Assembly: GCF_950295315.1 (NCBI RefSeq)
Contig: NC_080164.1
Span: 6,185,582-6,249,581, forward strand
Direction of reading: 5' to 3'
Source: Erinaceus europaeus
Taxonomy: Eukaryota; Chordata; Mammalia; Eulipotyphla; Erinaceidae
Length of the DNA: 64,000 nucleotides
Below the pieces are notes generated by a model. It did not search any database. It saw only the letters and a program-made list of their open reading frames with translations, and had not been told where the DNA came from. Within the stretch, counting starts at the first letter, position 1. Every line of letters starts with the position of its first letter. Below, in pieces: positions 1 through 10,730 of this stretch. The translations under genes and the position numbers were made by a program.

Positions 1-118
1 CACCTGTGAAGCCATTCCCCTGCAGGTGAGGAGCTGGGGGCTTGAACTGAGATCCTTAAGCCAGTCGTTGCGCTTTGTGCCACCTGCGCTTACCCCACTG
101 CACTACTGACTGACTCCC
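1..118 (-). mobile_element. SINE-A, 5' (head) part, cut by window edge
   Basis: Antisense copy of the abundant tRNA-derived SINE. The head half is present, with a B-box-like stretch and the A-box end near 100-118. The tail half lies outside the window. Confidence 0.85.
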
Positions 119-120
119 TT

Positions 121-262
121 TTCTACTTTTTTTTAAGACATAAATTGGTAAAGTCAGAGCAAGAGACAGAAAGTCACCACAGCACCATGGCTTCTTCCAA
201 GGCACTGAGGGCCACATTTGAGCCTGGGTTGTAGGCCTGGCAGTGCAGTACCCTAGTGAGCG
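121..262 (-). mobile_element. SINE-D, diverged
   Basis: Shares its order of motifs (AGAGACAGA, CACCA.AGCTTCTTCC, GAGCCTGGGTTGT, GTGAGC) with copies near 5800, 9420 and 63860. Such recurrence in one orientation marks an interspersed repeat; I label it SINE-D. The family name is not known to me. Confidence 0.5.
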
Positions 263-627
263 TTTTCACTGGCAGGAAAGGGTTTTTCTTATGGCAAGTG
301 ACAAGCCTAAGAAATAGTAAAATAAAGTATTCATAAACTGACCCAGAACTGCTTCATTGTTTAAAATTACTGTCTATTGTTACCCTACAAGTGAGCAACG
401 TGATGCATGTACACAGCATATTAATAAATAGACATTTTCATTAAGTTCCTAGTTAAAAAATAATAAGCATATTTATAATAATGCTTTCCTTTATGAAATA
501 TTAATAACATATAAACATAAGAGAATGTTAATTTTTATTTTGAAACAATGAAGCAGCACTATATATACACTATTTAGAAATAACTCCTTATATATAAATA
601 AATATAAAAGAATCATGAACTTTGGAT

Positions 628-765
628 GAAGGATGAGGAGGTGATGGGATACAGATTTTGGGTGGTGGGAATTGTGTGGAGGTGTACCCCTCTAATCCAA
701 TGGTTTTGTCAGTTTTTCCTTCTTATAAATAAAATTTTTTTTAAAGAAATGCATAAAAATTATAT
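628..765 (+). mobile_element. L1-alpha 3' terminal fragment
   Basis: Only the last ~140 bases of the L1-alpha 3' UTR, with the GGTGGTGGGAATTGTGTGGA block, followed by a TATAAATAAA-like tail and A/T-rich 3' end. A strongly 5'-truncated insertion. Confidence 0.75.
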
Positions 766-831
766 AAATTTTAAAAGTTGGATCCAAAATATAATTTATG
801 TTTCTAAAATCAATTACGTATATAAACAATG

Positions 832-855
832 TTTATATATATATATATATATATG
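832..855. repeat. (TA)n microsatellite
   Basis: Pure TA run of about 11 units inside AT-rich DNA. Confidence 0.85.
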
Positions 856-894
856 CATGTATACACATCTATAAGATACACATTTTTAATATTT

Positions 895-1090
895 CCTTAT
901 TTTTATTTGCTATGGTTGAGAGAAATTGAGAGGGGAGGGGGAGATACAAAGGAGAGAGAAAGAGTGACACCTGTAACACAGCTTCACCATGCCTGAAGTT
1001 TCTCCCCTGTAGATGGAGACTGGGGGGTTGAACTTGGGTCCTTGTGCATGGTAGTATGTACATCAACCAAGTAGACCACTGCCCAGCCCA
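895..1090 (-). mobile_element. SINE-B
   Basis: Antisense SINE-B: purine-rich GAGAGAAATTGAGAGGGGAGG block (the CT-rich 3' part on the sense strand), the CACCTG..CTTCACCA middle, and the tRNA-like head ending near GACCACTGCCCAGCCC. Confidence 0.8.
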
Positions 1091-1254
1091 GAGCTTCATG
1101 CTCGGGCACGCACACACGCCCGATAGGGGTCCAGCCCCACTGCACTTCGGTTCTGTGTATCATATCCTCTGTTTCTCTGTATTTCTTTCTAAAAAGATTT
1201 GGCCCTTTATATCTTTATATAATATATAAAGATGCTTTATATCTTAACTATTTT

Positions 1255-1600
1255 TCAGCCACCAGTCTCCAGATGCTACCAAGATGCCAGACTGACTTCA
1301 CCCTGCCTCCCCGGAGCCCTGCCCCACTAGGGAAAGAGAGAGACAGGCTGGGAGTCTGGATCAGCCTGTCAACGCCCATGTTCAGTGGGGAAGCAATGAC
1401 AGAAGCCAGACCTTCCATGTTCTGCACCCCACAATGACCCTGGGTCCATACTCCCAGAGGGATAGAGAATAGAAAAGCTGTCAGGGGAGGGGATGGGATA
1501 CACAGTTTTGGTGGTGGGAACTGTGTGGAATTGTATCCCTCTTATCCTATGGTCTTGTCAGTTGTTTCCATTTTATAAATACAAATTATACAAATTGACC
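1255..1600 (+). mobile_element. L1-alpha 3' UTR fragment
   Basis: Begins at the CAGCCACCAG block and runs through the AGAGAGAGACAGGCTGGGAGT purine block to the TATAAATA tail. About 350 bases; 5'-truncated L1 with no coding part. Confidence 0.85.
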
Positions 1601-1604
1601 TTGC

Positions 1605-2620
1605 CTAGAAAATGTTCCTTCCTCTGAAGTGATGTTGTATCTAACATCATCTACCACCTAAAGAAGATGGGTCCTGAAATTGGGACAGCTTGGAACATTC
1701 CTACACATGACCACAGAATGTGAGCTTAGACATACAGGGATGCAGAGGTCACATAGGCTCCTATGCTGAATATGGGATCCAGATCAGATTAATGGGGGTT
1801 ACAGTCATCAGTATCTATATACCTTTCCCATATTTGGGATCTACTCTCTTCCTTGATCCAGTTTTCTAGCCCTTTTCCAGCCATGACACCATCTCCCCAG
1901 ATAATAACTTGGATCCACCTGCATATCAGAGGTCAGGCTCAGGAAAAAACTAGTATAGTCTTGGGCCCTTCGGAATATAACTAAAATAGGCCTACTAGCT
2001 ATCTTCAAAACGGAGACCCCAACTCTTCATCTGAACTATTCCAGCCTTTAAATTCATAATTAGTCAACAATTTGTTTGGCTCTATTTGTTAACTCTTTTT
2101 TCAACTACCAGGTTCCAGATGCTACCACAATGCCAAACAGACTTCCCTGGACAGACAACCCCACCAATGTGTCCTGGAGTCCTGCTTTCCCAGAGCCCTG
2201 CCTCAATAGGGAAAGAGAGAGATAGGCTGGGAGTATGGGTGGAAATGTCAACGCCCATGTTCAGTGGGGAAGCAATTACAGAAGCCAGACCTTCCACCTT
2301 CTGCATCCCACACTGACCTTGAGTCCATACTCCCAGAAGGTTAAAGAATAGGAAAACTATCAGGGGAGGTGACAGGATACAGAGTTTGGGTGGTGGGAAT
2401 TGCGTGGAGTTGTACCCCTCTCTTTGTACCAGGGCACTGCTTGGCTCTGGATTATGGTGGTGTGGGGATTGAACCTGGGACTTGAGAGCATCAGGCATGA
2501 AAGTCTCTTTGCATAACCATGATGCTATACCCCCACCCGAGTTGTTCCCCTCTGATCCAATGGTTTTCTCAGTGTTTCCTTTTGATAAAAAAATTTAAAA
2601 AAGAAATATGTAAAAAATTA
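1605..2620 (+). mobile_element. L1-alpha 3' UTR, older long form, split by SINE-C
   Basis: Carries the older upstream module (TTGGGACAGCTTGGAACATT, ACCATGACATCATCTCCCC-like, GGCTCAGG..A-run) joined to the common terminal ~400 bases. It is interrupted at 2422-2538 by a SINE-C with a 15-bp target duplication (2407-2421 and 2539-2553, one mismatch). No ORF2 remains. Confidence 0.85.
2422..2538 (-). mobile_element. SINE-C inserted in L1-alpha 3' UTR
   Basis: Antisense SINE-C: GGGCACTGCTTGGCTCTGG start and GCATAACCATGATGCTATAC head end. Flanked by the 15-bp duplicate GAGTTGTACCCCTCT (second copy has one change). The A tail is essentially absent. Confidence 0.8.
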
Positions 2621-2639
2621 TATAAATTTTAAAAATTTT

Positions 2640-4020
2640 GGGTCCAAGTGGTGAAGTATGGTCAATAATAAAAATAAATGAATTTTTAATGCATTGTAAT
2701 GGTGAGGGTATTGCTAACTATTCTCTTCATCACAAAGTCTTTATTTACATTCCATCCCTACACTCATTGCTGGTATTTTCTCCTGTCAGACATTCTTCTT
2801 CTACCCTTAGTTTTGTTAGAATCTTTGCTCCAGGAAGACCTGCCTACTAGCTGCTTCCAGTACTGGTCCACAGCCTCCCACTCCCAAACATTTGCTCATC
2901 TTCTTACCCTTAAATGGAACCTTCTTTAATTTGAAACCTATCTTTGAAATCTTTTCTTCCTATTCTCAGTTCAAGCACCATGCCATCTGTAAATGCTTAC
3001 TGACCTTACTGAGTTCTACCATATATTGTTCTTTTTATACTGATGAAATTCTAAACTTAAGATTTATTCTTTTAAAATGGCAAGGACTATTATCTAGGCA
3101 TTTCTGAATATCATAACCCCTAATAGTATATCAGGGATAGTTAATATGCAAAAAGTTACTGAATTCATGAGCAAAATGACTTGCTTAATGAATGCAAAAT
3201 TTTTACAAGAGACAAGAACAAGTCTCACATAGCTAGTATGAGAAGCTGAGTATGTACCAAAACTATTTCTTCATTCTGATTGCTAAGAGAAATATTCCAG
3301 CAAGGACAGCCTGGTTCCACCTACCACCTAACCTTGAACAAGGCCAGTTCTTAACATATGTAATTTGCTAAGCAGCAGGACTGTGTCCCCCAGCCTTCTC
3401 TAAGCATTGACTTATCTATGTGGGGGTCTAAAAGTCTTTATTTTTAGCATAATAAAGTGTAATTCTAGTACCTATTCTAAACCAAATTAACATGTTGATT
3501 TCTTTCAGATAATTGCATTAAAACGCACATTATCCATTTATTTCAGCTGGAAAAATGAGCATAATATTCCTTTTAAACCCAAACCATAAATAGCTCCTGC
3601 TTTAGAGCATTTGCCTTCACACTTGGGACCTCAATTTGGACTACCAATGATGGTGTTAAAGTCTGCTGGCCCCTGTTCCTAATAAGACACTAATGGCAGT
3701 TCCTTCAGTGTTTTCTTGACTGTGAAATAGTGTATGTTTCTCGGATAAAAAGATTCAAGCTGAGAATACAGAATTTCTGAGCTATTTTATGTTCCATATA
3801 TTGACAGTTCCTGCTGTTTTTCTCTCCCTTATTGATAGTCATATATACTTTATGACTTATATTTGAGAAAATAGTTGGCACCTGGAAAACCTACAATTTT
3901 TGGGCTCTCTTTTTTAAAAAGGGGTATGGAACTTATATAACTTACAGTGAACTAAGAAAGCTAGGGAAGTTTGGAGGAAACATTAGAATTAGAGCCCTAA
4001 CTATTTTTATCATCTTCTGT
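2640..4020. other. Unassigned, no gene seen
   Basis: AT-rich DNA without a repeat I can name. The stretch 2780-3060 has L2-like flavour (pyrimidine-rich, CTTCCAG/CCTTAC words) but I cannot defend it. Small open frames at 2638-3107 lack any recognisable motif. Confidence 0.4.
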
Positions 4021-4057
4021 ACTTTCAATATGTTTTTATTAACTCTTCATTTAAAGT

Positions 4058-4110
4058 CTCTCTCTCTCTCTCTGTCTCTCCCCCTCTCTCTTACTTGCTC
4101 TCTTCCTTTC
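4058..4110. repeat. CT-rich microsatellite
   Basis: Imperfect (TC)n run preceding a diverged pyrimidine stretch. Confidence 0.75.
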
Positions 4111-4153
4111 TGTTTATTTAGAACTTGATTGTCTTACATGGAATATACATATA

Positions 4154-4462
4154 CAGGGGTCATGTGGTAGCACATAGGGTTAAGTGCACATATTATAAAT
4201 CTCAATGACACAGGTTTGAACCCCTGGCTCCCCACCTGTAGGGGGTTGTTTCACAAGTGGTTAAGCAGGTATGCAGGTGTCTGTCTTTCCTCCCCTCTGT
4301 TTTCCAACAGAAGCAACACCAATAACAATAACAGCAACACCACCACCAAAAACAGTGGAACAAACATGGCTACCAGGAACAGTGGATTTGTAGTGCAGCT
4401 GACCACCAGCAATTACCCAGAGGCAAAAAAAAAAAAGAAAGAAAGAAAAAGAAAAGAAAGAT
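4154..4462 (+). mobile_element. SINE-A, full length, diverged
   Basis: Sense copy: tRNA-like head, TTTGAACCCC (B-box remnant), CCCCACCTGTAGGGGG, CT-rich body, AAC/AAT-rich segment, the AGGAACAGTGGATTTGTAGTG block and a GAAA-rich tail. Confidence 0.85.
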
Positions 4463-4477
4463 ATACCAAAAAAGCGC

Positions 4478-5385
4478 ATATCAGGCATTATTTTTTTATT
4501 ATTTATAAAAAGGAAACACTGACAAAACCATAGGATAAGAGGTGACAACTCCACACAATTCCCACCACCAGAACTCTGTATCCCCTCCCTTGATAGCTTC
4601 TTTATTTTTTTTAACCCTCTGGGAGTATGGACCCAGGATCATTGTGGGATGCAGAAGGTGGAAGGTCTGGCTTCTGTAATTGCTTCCCTGCTGAACATGG
4701 GCGTTGACAGGTGGACCCACACTCCCAGCCTGTCTCTCTCTTTCCCTAGTGGGGAAGGGCTCTGGGGAAGTGGAGCTCCAGGACACATTGGTGGGGTTGT
4801 CTGTCCAGGGAAGTCTGGTTGGCATCATGCTAGCAACTGGAACCTACTGACTGAAAAGAGTTAACATATAAAGCAAAACAACTTATTGACTAATCATGAA
4901 TTTAATGGCTGGAGTAGTGAAGATGGAAGAGTTGGGGAGGTCTTTGTTCTGTAAATAGCTAGTAGGCCTATTTTAGTTATATTCCAAAGGGCCTGTGACT
5001 ATACTAGTTTTTTTTTTTCCCTGAGCCTAAAATCTGATATGCAGGTGGATCCAAACTATTGTCTGGGGAGGTGATGCCATGGTTTAAAAAAGGATCAGAA
5101 AGCTGGATCAGGGAAGAGAGTAGCTCCCAAATATGGGAAAGTTCTATAAATATTTTTTACTGTAAACCCCATCTATCTGATATGATCTGGTGCCCATATT
5201 CAGTTTAGGAGCCTATGTAACCTCTGCATCCCTGTAGATACGAGGTCACATTCTGTGGTCATGAGTAGGAACATTCCAAGCTGCCCCAATATCAGAACTC
5301 AGCTTCCTCAGGTGAAGCATAGAGTATGTTGTCCAGCCTCCCTTCAGAGGATGGAATATTCTCTACCATTGTTGATCCAAGGGAT
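4478..5385 (-). mobile_element. L1-alpha 3' UTR, older long form
   Basis: Antisense. Tail end at 4478-4520, common terminal module to about 4910, then the older upstream module (A-run at about 5008, CTGATATGCAGGTGGATCC, AACATTCCAAGCTGCCCC). Missing all coding sequence. Confidence 0.88.
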
Positions 5386-5790
5386 GTTTTTAAATGAACT
5401 TACATAATCAAAAACTGGAAAGCATAGATAACATCACTCTAGAAATTTCTTTTGTATTCTCTTGATGTGATTAGTTTCTCCCAAAGACAAGTGTTATTAG
5501 GGCTTTAACAGGAAATTACTTTTTGTTGAAATATAATAACATAATATATAATCATTTGTGTCTAAATAATTATATTTGTAATACTCTACTATATGTTTAA
5601 ATGTAATTTAAGATTAACCCACAATGTTGTTCTGTAGATGCTTTTACTAACATAGGATATAATACTTTTATATTTTACTTATATTTATATAGGACATTAT
5701 GTATTTGTGTCACAAATATTGATTATCTATATACACTATAAAATAATGAGCACAGTAAGTGATATCCAGTTAATTCCCATGACTCCAGGC
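5386..5790. other. AT-rich, unassigned
   Basis: Very AT-rich sequence, no gene, no repeat recognised. Confidence 0.45.
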
Positions 5791-5794
5791 TGAG

Positions 5795-5955
5795 TTTTTA
5801 AGATAGAATGGCAGAGATAGAGGTAGAGAGACAGAGAGACACCAGAACACCACCAAAGCTTCTGCCAGTGGCATGGTGGTTGCACTCAAACCTGGATTGT
5901 AATCATGGCAGAGAAAGTAACCACACAAGTGAGCTACCCTGCTGGCCCAGAGTTA
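5795..5955 (-). mobile_element. SINE-D
   Basis: Same motif order as the copies at 121 and 9415: GAGACAGAGAGACACC, AAAGCTTCTGCCAGTG, CTCAAACCTGGATTGT, GTGAGCTACCCTGCTGGCCC. Confidence 0.6.
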
Positions 5956-6244
5956 TTATCTTTGTGTGGGGTGTAAGCTTTTAAGGTTTGTTTTCTTAAC
6001 AATTTTCAAAAACATAACTGAGTATTAACAGTGTTCTATGATTTACATTGTATCCTCATGACTTGTTTATTTTACAGCTGGAAATTATGCCTTTTGCCTT
6101 CATTTATTCATTTTGCTCCCAGCTTCATTTCTGGCAATCACTCGCCTTTTCTCTGCATTTATGTGGGTGTTTGCTTGGTGGAAGCTGTGTCTAGCCTATG
6201 TGTACTCCCACTCCTCACGACTGACTTTTCATTCTTTTTTTCAT

Positions 6245-6425
6245 TTCAGGTAGAAAGAGGAAAGGGAAAAGAGACAGTGTGAGAGTAGAGAAACCACAAA
6301 ACCACTCCTGTCATCTGTCAAGTTCCCCATGGTGCTCCCTTGTGGTGCTGGGGTTCAAACTCAGGTCCTTCCTCAAGGCAAAGCATGCATGCTACCAGGT
6401 AAATTACCTATTATTCCTTCACAAT
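6245..6425 (-). mobile_element. SINE (D-like), part of a local duplication
   Basis: Purine-rich start, then GGTGCTCCCTTGTGGTGCTGG, GTTCAAACTCAGGTCCTTCC (B-box-like on the minus strand) and a head ending near 6410. Its 3' two thirds recur 1100 bases downstream. Confidence 0.5.
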
Positions 6426-6522
6426 GGTGTTATTTATCTTAGATTCCACATGTGAGGTCACATAGTTTTTTGCTTTTCTCTGACTTAGCATAATCACATA
6501 GTGTCAAGCCACTTTATTATAA
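6325..6522. repeat. Local direct duplication, copy 1
   Basis: About 198 bases matching 7425-7620 at an offset of exactly 1100 bases at its left edge. By eye about 7 substitutions and 3 short indels separate the copies. It covers a SINE head plus the start of an ancient L1. Confidence 0.9.
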
Positions 6523-6900
6523 GAGAATATTATAAAAGAGATCTTTATCTCCATTTTCTTTATCTATTCATCCCTGAGAACTAACATTTCAAGGAGTCTA
6601 TATGCCAAAATCCTTTACCTGTTCATCTGCTGAAGGGCATATAGGTCGCATCCACACTTTGGCTATTGTGAATAAAGCAGCTATAAACAAAGACGTGCAC
6701 ATGGACCTTCAAATCAGTGTTTTTATGTCCTTTGGATATATGTTGAGCACTACTGCTGGATTGTAAGAAATGTCCATTTCTATAAAAGGAGTCTCGGTAC
6801 TGTTTTCAATAGTAGAATTACATTGAGTTCTTTATATATTTAAAGACTAAACTCTTATTATATAGAACTTATAAACACTTTCTATCATTTAGTAAGATTT
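6430..6900 (-). mobile_element. Ancient L1 ORF2 3' part
   Basis: Antisense L1 hallmarks: CTTAGCATAATC, TTCATCTGCTGAAGGGCAT, TTTGGCTATTGTGAATAAAGCAG. These match the C-terminal part of ORF2 in mammalian L1 lineages. Coding frame is destroyed. Confidence 0.7.
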
Positions 6901-7014
6901 ATTTTTTCATTTTTAATGCTGTCTTTCAGCATGTAGAATACTTTTTATGGGGAGGGAGATGAAATAGGGGACTAACATATGTATTATTTCTCCAATTTGA
7001 GTCACTTTTCTCAT

Positions 7015-7160
7015 TCAACTAGAGAGAGAGATGATAGTAATACATCATAACACCAAAGACTCCTCCACAATAAAGTACATCCCCTGCAGTGCCAGAGTTT
7101 AAATCAGGGTTATGGCAGTCAATGCAGGAACCAGACATGGTGAGTGATCTCTCTGACCCT
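7015..7160 (-). mobile_element. SINE-D, diverged
   Basis: GAGAGAGA start, CACCAAAGACTCCTCCACA, AGAGTTTAAATCAGGGTTAT and head end GTGAGTGATCTCTCTGACCC. Confidence 0.5.
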
Positions 7161-7164
7161 ACAG

Positions 7165-7418
7165 CAGTTTTTAATTTGGAGGCTAGGACCATGCAAGGAT
7201 CTGGGTTCGAACCCCCAGCTCCCCACGCGTAGAGAAGAAATTTCACAAGCAGTAAAGCAGGTCTTCAAGTGTATATGTTTCTCCCTCTATCTCCACCTCC
7301 TCTCTCAATGTCTCTCTGTCCTATTCAATAAAGTGGACAAATGGCCACCAGGAGCAGTAGATTCATAGCACAGGCACAGAGCCACGGCAATAACCCTGGA
7401 GGCAAAAATGTTTCCCAT
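7165..7418 (+). mobile_element. SINE-A/B-type with perfect B box
   Basis: Contains GGTTCGAACCC at 7204-7214, a perfect pol III B box. Body then carries CT-rich DNA, AATAAAG, the GGAGCAGTAGATTCATAGCA block and CAATAACCCTGGAGGCAAAAA tail. Confidence 0.85.
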
Positions 7419-7424
7419 AGTGCC

Positions 7425-7620
7425 CCCCATGGTGCTCCCTTGTGGTGCTGGAGTTCCAACTCAGGTCCTTCCTCAAGGCAAAGCATGCATGCTACCAGGT
7501 AAATTACCTATTATTCCTTCACAATGGTATTATTAATTTAGATTCCACATGTGAGATCACATAGTTTTTGCTTTGCTCTGACTTAGCATAATCACATAGT
7601 GTCCAGCCACTTTATATAAG
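7425..7620. repeat. Local direct duplication, copy 2
   Basis: Second copy of 6325-6522. It starts a few bases after a SINE tail and ends abruptly at an internal L1-alpha 3' UTR fragment, so both breakpoints lie in repeats. Confidence 0.9.
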
Positions 7621-7815
7621 ACCACATCATATCGATGGGGTTTATAGTCAACAATATTTATGCCCCTTTCCCATATTAGGGAGCTACTCTCTTCCCTGAT
7701 CCAGCTTTGTGTTCCTTTTCCAGCCATGACATCATCTCCCCAGACAATAAGTTGGATCCACCTGCATATCAGATTTCAGGCTCAGCAGAAAAAAAAAAAA
7801 AACCACAACTAGTAT
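7621..7815 (+). mobile_element. L1-alpha 3' UTR, internal piece only
   Basis: Only the middle of the older module (GGTTTATAGTCAACAATAT-like to the GGCTCAGCAG + A-run). The common terminal module and tail are missing, so this copy ends at the internal A-run. Confidence 0.75.
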
Positions 7816-7822
7816 AGCTATA

Positions 7823-7928
7823 ATTCTTTTAAATGAGATATATATGTATTCTTTGGAATTCTTTTAAATGAGATATATATGTAGCTCTAGTAAAATTGGA
7901 GGTCTTTTAAATGAGATATATATGTAGT
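7823..7928. repeat. Short tandem triplication
   Basis: The word CTTTTAAATGAGATATATAT occurs three times, at about 7826, 7861 and 7903, with 36-42 base spacing. The last two copies also share GTAG(C/T)TCTAGTAAAA. Confidence 0.85.
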
Positions 7929-8147
7929 TCTAGTAAAAGCAGTCCATTTTGGGAACATCCCACTACTCCTAGCAATATGCATAAGTTTGAGCCACTTCAA
8001 GTTTTTGCCAACCTTTGGCATTTTATGATTTTAATTCACATCCTTGTGGTAATGAATGAAAGTAAGCAAAACTTTAGAATTTTTATTGTTTTTTTAGGTA
8101 CAACAAATCAGACCACCTGGAAGACTTATCCTGTTCTGCTATCATAT

Positions 8148-9295
8148 TGTTTTATTTTAGAATATACTGTACACTCATATAACATTGAGCTTGGTATTTT
8201 AATTTAGAATATATTGTACACTCATTATATCATTGAGCTTTTTATTCTAGAATATATTGTTCACTCATTATATCACTGAGCTTTTTATTTTAGAATATAT
8301 TGTACACTCATATATATATCATTGAGCTTTGTATTGTATTTTATAATATATTGTACACTCATTATATCATTGAGCTTGGTATTTTATTTTAGAATATATT
8401 GTACACTCATATAACATTGAGCTTTTTATTTTAGAATATATTGTTCACTCATTATATCACTGAGCTTTTTATTTTAGAAAATATTGTACACTCATATATC
8501 ATTGAGCTTGATATTTTATTTTAGAATATATTGTACACTCATTATATCATTGAGCTTGCTGTTTTATTTTAGAATATATTGTACACTCATATATCATTGA
8601 GCTTGGTATTTTAATTTAGAATATACGTACACTCATTATATCATTGAGCTTTTTATTTTAGAATATATTGTTCACTCATTGTATCACTGAGCTTTTTATT
8701 TTAGAATATATTGTACACTCATATATCATTGAGCTTGATATTTTATTTTAGAATATATTGTACACTCATTATATCATTGAGCTTGCTATTTTATTTTAGA
8801 ATATATTGTACACTCATTATATCATTTAGCTTGGTATTTTAATTTAGAATATATTGTACACTCATTATATCATTGAGCTTTTTATTTTAGAATATATTGT
8901 TCACTCATTATATCACTGAGTTTTTTATTTTAGAATATAATGTACACTCATATATCATTGAGCTTGATATTTTATTTTAGGATATATTGTACACTCATAT
9001 ATCATTGAGCTTGGTATTTTATTTTAGAATATATTGTACACTCATATAACATTGAGCTTTTTATTTTAGAATATATTGTTCACTCATTATATCACTGAGC
9101 TTTTATTTTATAATATAATGTACACTCATATATCATTGAGCTTGGTATTTTATTTTAGAATATATTGTACAGTCATTATATCATTGAGCTTGCTATTTCA
9201 TTTTAGAATATATTATACACTCATTATATCATTAAGCTTGGTATTATATTTTAGAATGCATTGTACACTCATTATATCATTGAGCTTGGTATTGG
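8148..9295. repeat. AT-rich minisatellite with higher-order repeat
   Basis: About 25 tandem units of 43-50 bases built on TTTTAGAATATATTGTACAC followed by TCATTATATCATTGAGCTT. Variant units recur in order. The type with GTTCACTC and CACTGAG occurs at about 8260, 8444, 8671, 8900 and 9079, i.e. every 4, 5, 5 and 4 units. Small open frames in it (9076-9345) are by-products. Confidence 0.95.
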
Positions 9296-9414
9296 TATTG
9301 GTACACGATAGTTCATGCACTGTTCTACATTTCTTATTGACTTAATTTTTGTTTTTCTCTTTTTCTACTTTTCTTCCTCCTCCTCTTCTTTTCTTTTTTG
9401 CCTAAAGAAGTTTA

Positions 9415-9535
9415 CTACTCCCATGAGTTTTTTAGATAGAGGAAGCAAGATGCAACAGCATCAAAGCTTCTTCCATTGTGGTGGGGGCTGGAGTCAAAGC
9501 TCAATGACAGGCCTGGTAAGGCAGGAGAGATATTT
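9415..9535 (-). mobile_element. SINE-D
   Basis: TTTTTTAGATAGAGG start, CATCAAAGCTTCTTCCATTG, GGGGGCTGGAGTCAAAGCTC: the SINE-D order in antisense. Confidence 0.6.
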
Positions 9536-9589
9536 TGCCACCTTTCTCTAATTATTTTGTAACACATACAAAGGAAGATTCAGCTTTTT

Positions 9590-10260
9590 TTTTTCCTTCT
9601 ACCTTTCACTCTCACAAAAGAATTGCCATGGAATTACTTGAAATTACACTGAGTTTTACATTAATCTGGGGAAAAATTAACATCTTAAAAGTGCTAAATC
9701 TTCTAGTCCATGAACATAATTGATGACTACTCTTATGTAAGTCGTTCATTCACCTTCCAATAGACATTACATAGATTTGAAAGATTCAATATCCTTAACT
9801 TTATGAAGGTTTCTAAACATTTTTTTAATACTAGTTTTTTTTTTTTTTATGGGCTACTAGTTTCTTTATCTGCTCCATGAACTTAAGTTAGTGCAGAAAT
9901 TCTTCATACATTTCTTTTGAATATACTTTGTTATTTTAGTTTTTATGCTTTTTGTAAGTGGTATCATCATAAATGTCCCAATATGCTTTTCAAACTAAGT
10001 ATTCCCTGTTAGAATGTTGCTCCCCTCAAGGAAATAAGCCCTCAGATGAACTGCTTCCAATAACACTTTTTTCTAACAGATTCTCTATTCTTTTACATAT
10101 GCTTTGTTTGGAAAAATAAATTCTGGATGATCCTAGCATCATACTTATTTGTAGAAAGAAAAGTGGTTTTGATTTTCTACTTTCAATCTATTTAAGATGA
10201 CATTAACTTGATTTTCACTCACTTTAAGTGATTCATTTGAAATATATGGATGCAGCCGTC
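9590..10260 (-). mobile_element. Ancient L1 ORF2 fragment
   Basis: Antisense. GAATTGCCATGGAATTACTTG, CTAGTCCATGAACATAATTG and the poly-T/leucine-rich pattern match the RT-to-C-terminal part of L1 ORF2 read in reverse. Heavily decayed; the stretch 9990-10070 does not fit and may be another insertion. Confidence 0.5.
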
Positions 10261-10672
10261 ATTTGTTTTTTCTGAAGAGTTTAATAGATTTTTATCTGTA
10301 TAAATTATAGATGGAAAATTCATGCATCATGTGGGAACAAAGATTTATTGAAACAATTAATAGCATTATCACTCTATTTCATCTTGATGGACTAGAATAT
10401 TTCTTTTAATCAAGGCTGATGATGACTCATATATTTAAAGGATGCTTACTAGGACCAATCCAATAGTCAAGGAGTGCCAGTAATTTCTTTGAAGCTCCAG
10501 AATTGTCTAGAGCAGAATAAATCCAAATGGCCCCTCTTATAATACACAGTTTATGCCAAAGACTTTATCCCTTACCTGTGCACTCTCCCCATGTATTTTC
10601 ATGTAGTTTGAGATTATAGGACAGTGAAGTAAGCATAGACTTCTGGTTTTCACTTTACATACACACACGTGC

Positions 10673-10730
<58 letters not shown>

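Noticed and set aside
2082..2498. 138-codon minus frame
   Set aside because: Antisense L1-alpha 3' UTR plus a SINE-C; similar frames occur in other copies of the same UTR.
2780..3060. Possible L2 fragment
   Set aside because: Only a general pyrimidine-rich flavour; no ordered motif set I could defend.
7204..7214. Perfect B box, possible tRNA gene
   Set aside because: Embedded in a SINE body followed by SINE tail; no cloverleaf can be completed. The same holds for 27349-27359.
8148..9295. Regular repeats, considered as a CRISPR array
   Set aside because: Units are directly tandem with no unique spacers and the DNA is mammalian.
9076..9345. 89-codon frame with repeated ISLSLVF-type units
   Set aside because: Follows the minisatellite units; no start context, and units are not multiples of three throughout.
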